Assembly: GCA_028343315.1 (NCBI GenBank)
Contig: JAOLYI010000023.1
Location: 1-6,231, forward strand
Length of the DNA stretch: 6,231 nucleotides
From: Candidatus Pelagibacter sp.
GTDB lineage: Bacteria > Pseudomonadota > Alphaproteobacteria > Pelagibacterales > Pelagibacteraceae
Reading direction: 5' to 3'
The notes beneath the pieces were generated by a model. It was given only the letters and a program-made list of their open reading frames with translations, did not search any database and was not told the DNA's origin. Below, piece after piece: positions 5,640 to 6,231 of this stretch (its first letter is position 1; each line of letters opens with the position of its first letter). The translations under genes were made by a program, and so were the position numbers.

Positions 5640-6231
5640 TTTAGGTCAAAAAGATATTATTCATTTTGTTGGCATTGGAGGAATAGGAATGAGTGGGCTA
5701 GCCCAAATAATGAAAAACATGGGATTTAGAATACAAGGCAGTGATCAAAATAAAAATAAAAATACAATTAGTTGTTCAAAGTTAGGAATAAAAATATTTA
5801 TTGGTCATAAATTGGCAAATGTGAAAAAAGCAACAATTTTAGTTAAATCGACAGCCATTAAAAATAATAATACTGAACTTTTGTATGCAAAAAAAAATAA
5901 AACTCCAATTTATTCAAGAGCTGAAGTTTTAGCAGACGTAGTTTCATTAAAAAAAAACATAATAATCACAGGTTCCCATGGGAAAACTACAACAACTTCT
6001 CTAGTAGCAAAAATTTTATCAGATCAAAAATTAGATCCAACCATTATTAATGGCGGAGTGATTAACTCCTTTCAAAGCAACGCAAAACTTGGAAAAGGCG
6101 AATGGGCAATATTAGAAGCTGATGAATCTGATGGAAGTTTTTTAAAACTACCAATTAATTATTCAATTGTAACTAACATTGATTACGAACATTTAGATTA
6201 TTATAAAAATTATAAAAATTTAGAAGAATCA
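5626..6231 (+). CDS. murC: UDP-MurNAc:L-alanine ligase MurC, 3'-truncated by window edge
   Basis: MurC is the first Mur ligase, adding L-Ala to UDP-MurNAc with ATP in the cytoplasm. The first 202 residues are present of a family usually about 460-490 long; the C-terminal substrate and ligase domain lies beyond the window. The N-terminal UDP domain begins with HFVGIGGIGMSGLA (13-26), the MurC-type glycine-rich loop, followed by GSDQN and KSTAIKNNN. The ATPase domain has the P-loop ITGSHGKTTTTSL (114-126, K120), the His in GSHGKT being typical of MurC rather than MurD/E/F, then LEADESDGSF (163-172) and TNIDYEHLDYY (183-193). The start is the ATG at 5626, inside the end of murG in a different frame (14-nt overlap). 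It puts the glycine loop at the usual distance from the N-terminus; no clear Shine-Dalgarno motif is visible, which suggests translational coupling to murG. Mpl (murein peptide ligase) is a related alternative, made unlikely by the position directly after murG. Confidence 0.96.
   Translation, partial: MKKINLGQKDIIHFVGIGGIGMSGLAQIMKNMGFRIQGSDQNKNKNTISCSKLGIKIFIGHKLANVKKATILVKSTAIKNNNTELLYAKKNKTPIYSRAEVLADVVSLKKNIIITGSHGKTTTTSLVAKILSDQKLDPTIINGGVINSFQSNAKLGKGEWAILEADESDGSFLKLPINYSIVTNIDYEHLDYYKNYKNLEES

Noticed and set aside
1..6231. A novel or mobile system, repeat array or CRISPR in the window.
   Set aside because: Every base but three belongs to a standard cell wall gene in the usual dcw order. 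I saw no inverted terminal repeats, direct repeats or foreign-looking gene.

Overview
This window is a 5' to 3' slice through a division and cell wall (dcw) cluster from a very A+T-rich bacterium (by eye about one quarter G+C). It holds six genes, all on the + strand: murF (5' end cut off by the window), mraY, murD, ftsW, murG and murC (3' end cut off). The order murF-mraY-murD-ftsW-murG-murC is the classical proteobacterial dcw order. The low G+C, the heavy use of Lys/Asn/Ile codons, the near absence of intergenic DNA and several alphaproteobacterial-style motifs (for example MurD ILGGLPKKGD and MurG IPLPTSAENHQ) suggest a streamlined alphaproteobacterium of the SAR11/Pelagibacterales type. 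That assignment is inference from composition, gene order and motif flavour. Another A+T-rich alphaproteobacterial lineage is not excluded.

Layout: murF runs 1-1083 and its TAA is followed immediately by the GTG start of mraY (1084-2169). Three bases separate mraY from murD (2173-3450). ftsW (3431-4558) overlaps the end of murD by 20 nt, murG (4551-5639) overlaps ftsW by 8 nt, and murC (5626-6231, continuing beyond the window) overlaps murG by 14 nt. The only bases outside a coding region are 2170-2172. No RNA gene, promoter, terminator, mobile element, repeat array or CRISPR was found. The region looks like the interior of a single polycistronic transcript whose promoter lies upstream.

Function: the genes cover most of the route from UDP-MurNAc to polymerised septal peptidoglycan. 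MurC, MurD and MurF are ATP-dependent Mur ligases adding L-Ala, D-Glu and D-Ala-D-Ala; the MurE step is not in the window. MraY moves phospho-MurNAc-pentapeptide to undecaprenyl phosphate (lipid I), MurG adds GlcNAc (lipid II), and FtsW is the SEDS-family glycosyltransferase of the divisome that polymerises lipid II together with a class B PBP. All six have their main signature motifs and undisturbed reading frames.

I do not see a novel system here. The points worth a second look are modest: substitutions in usually well-kept motifs of MurG, MurD and MurF, an enlarged hydrophobic/basic patch in MurG, an extremely lysine-rich MurD, start-codon choices fixed by overlaps, and 10-base homopolymer runs inside three essential genes.
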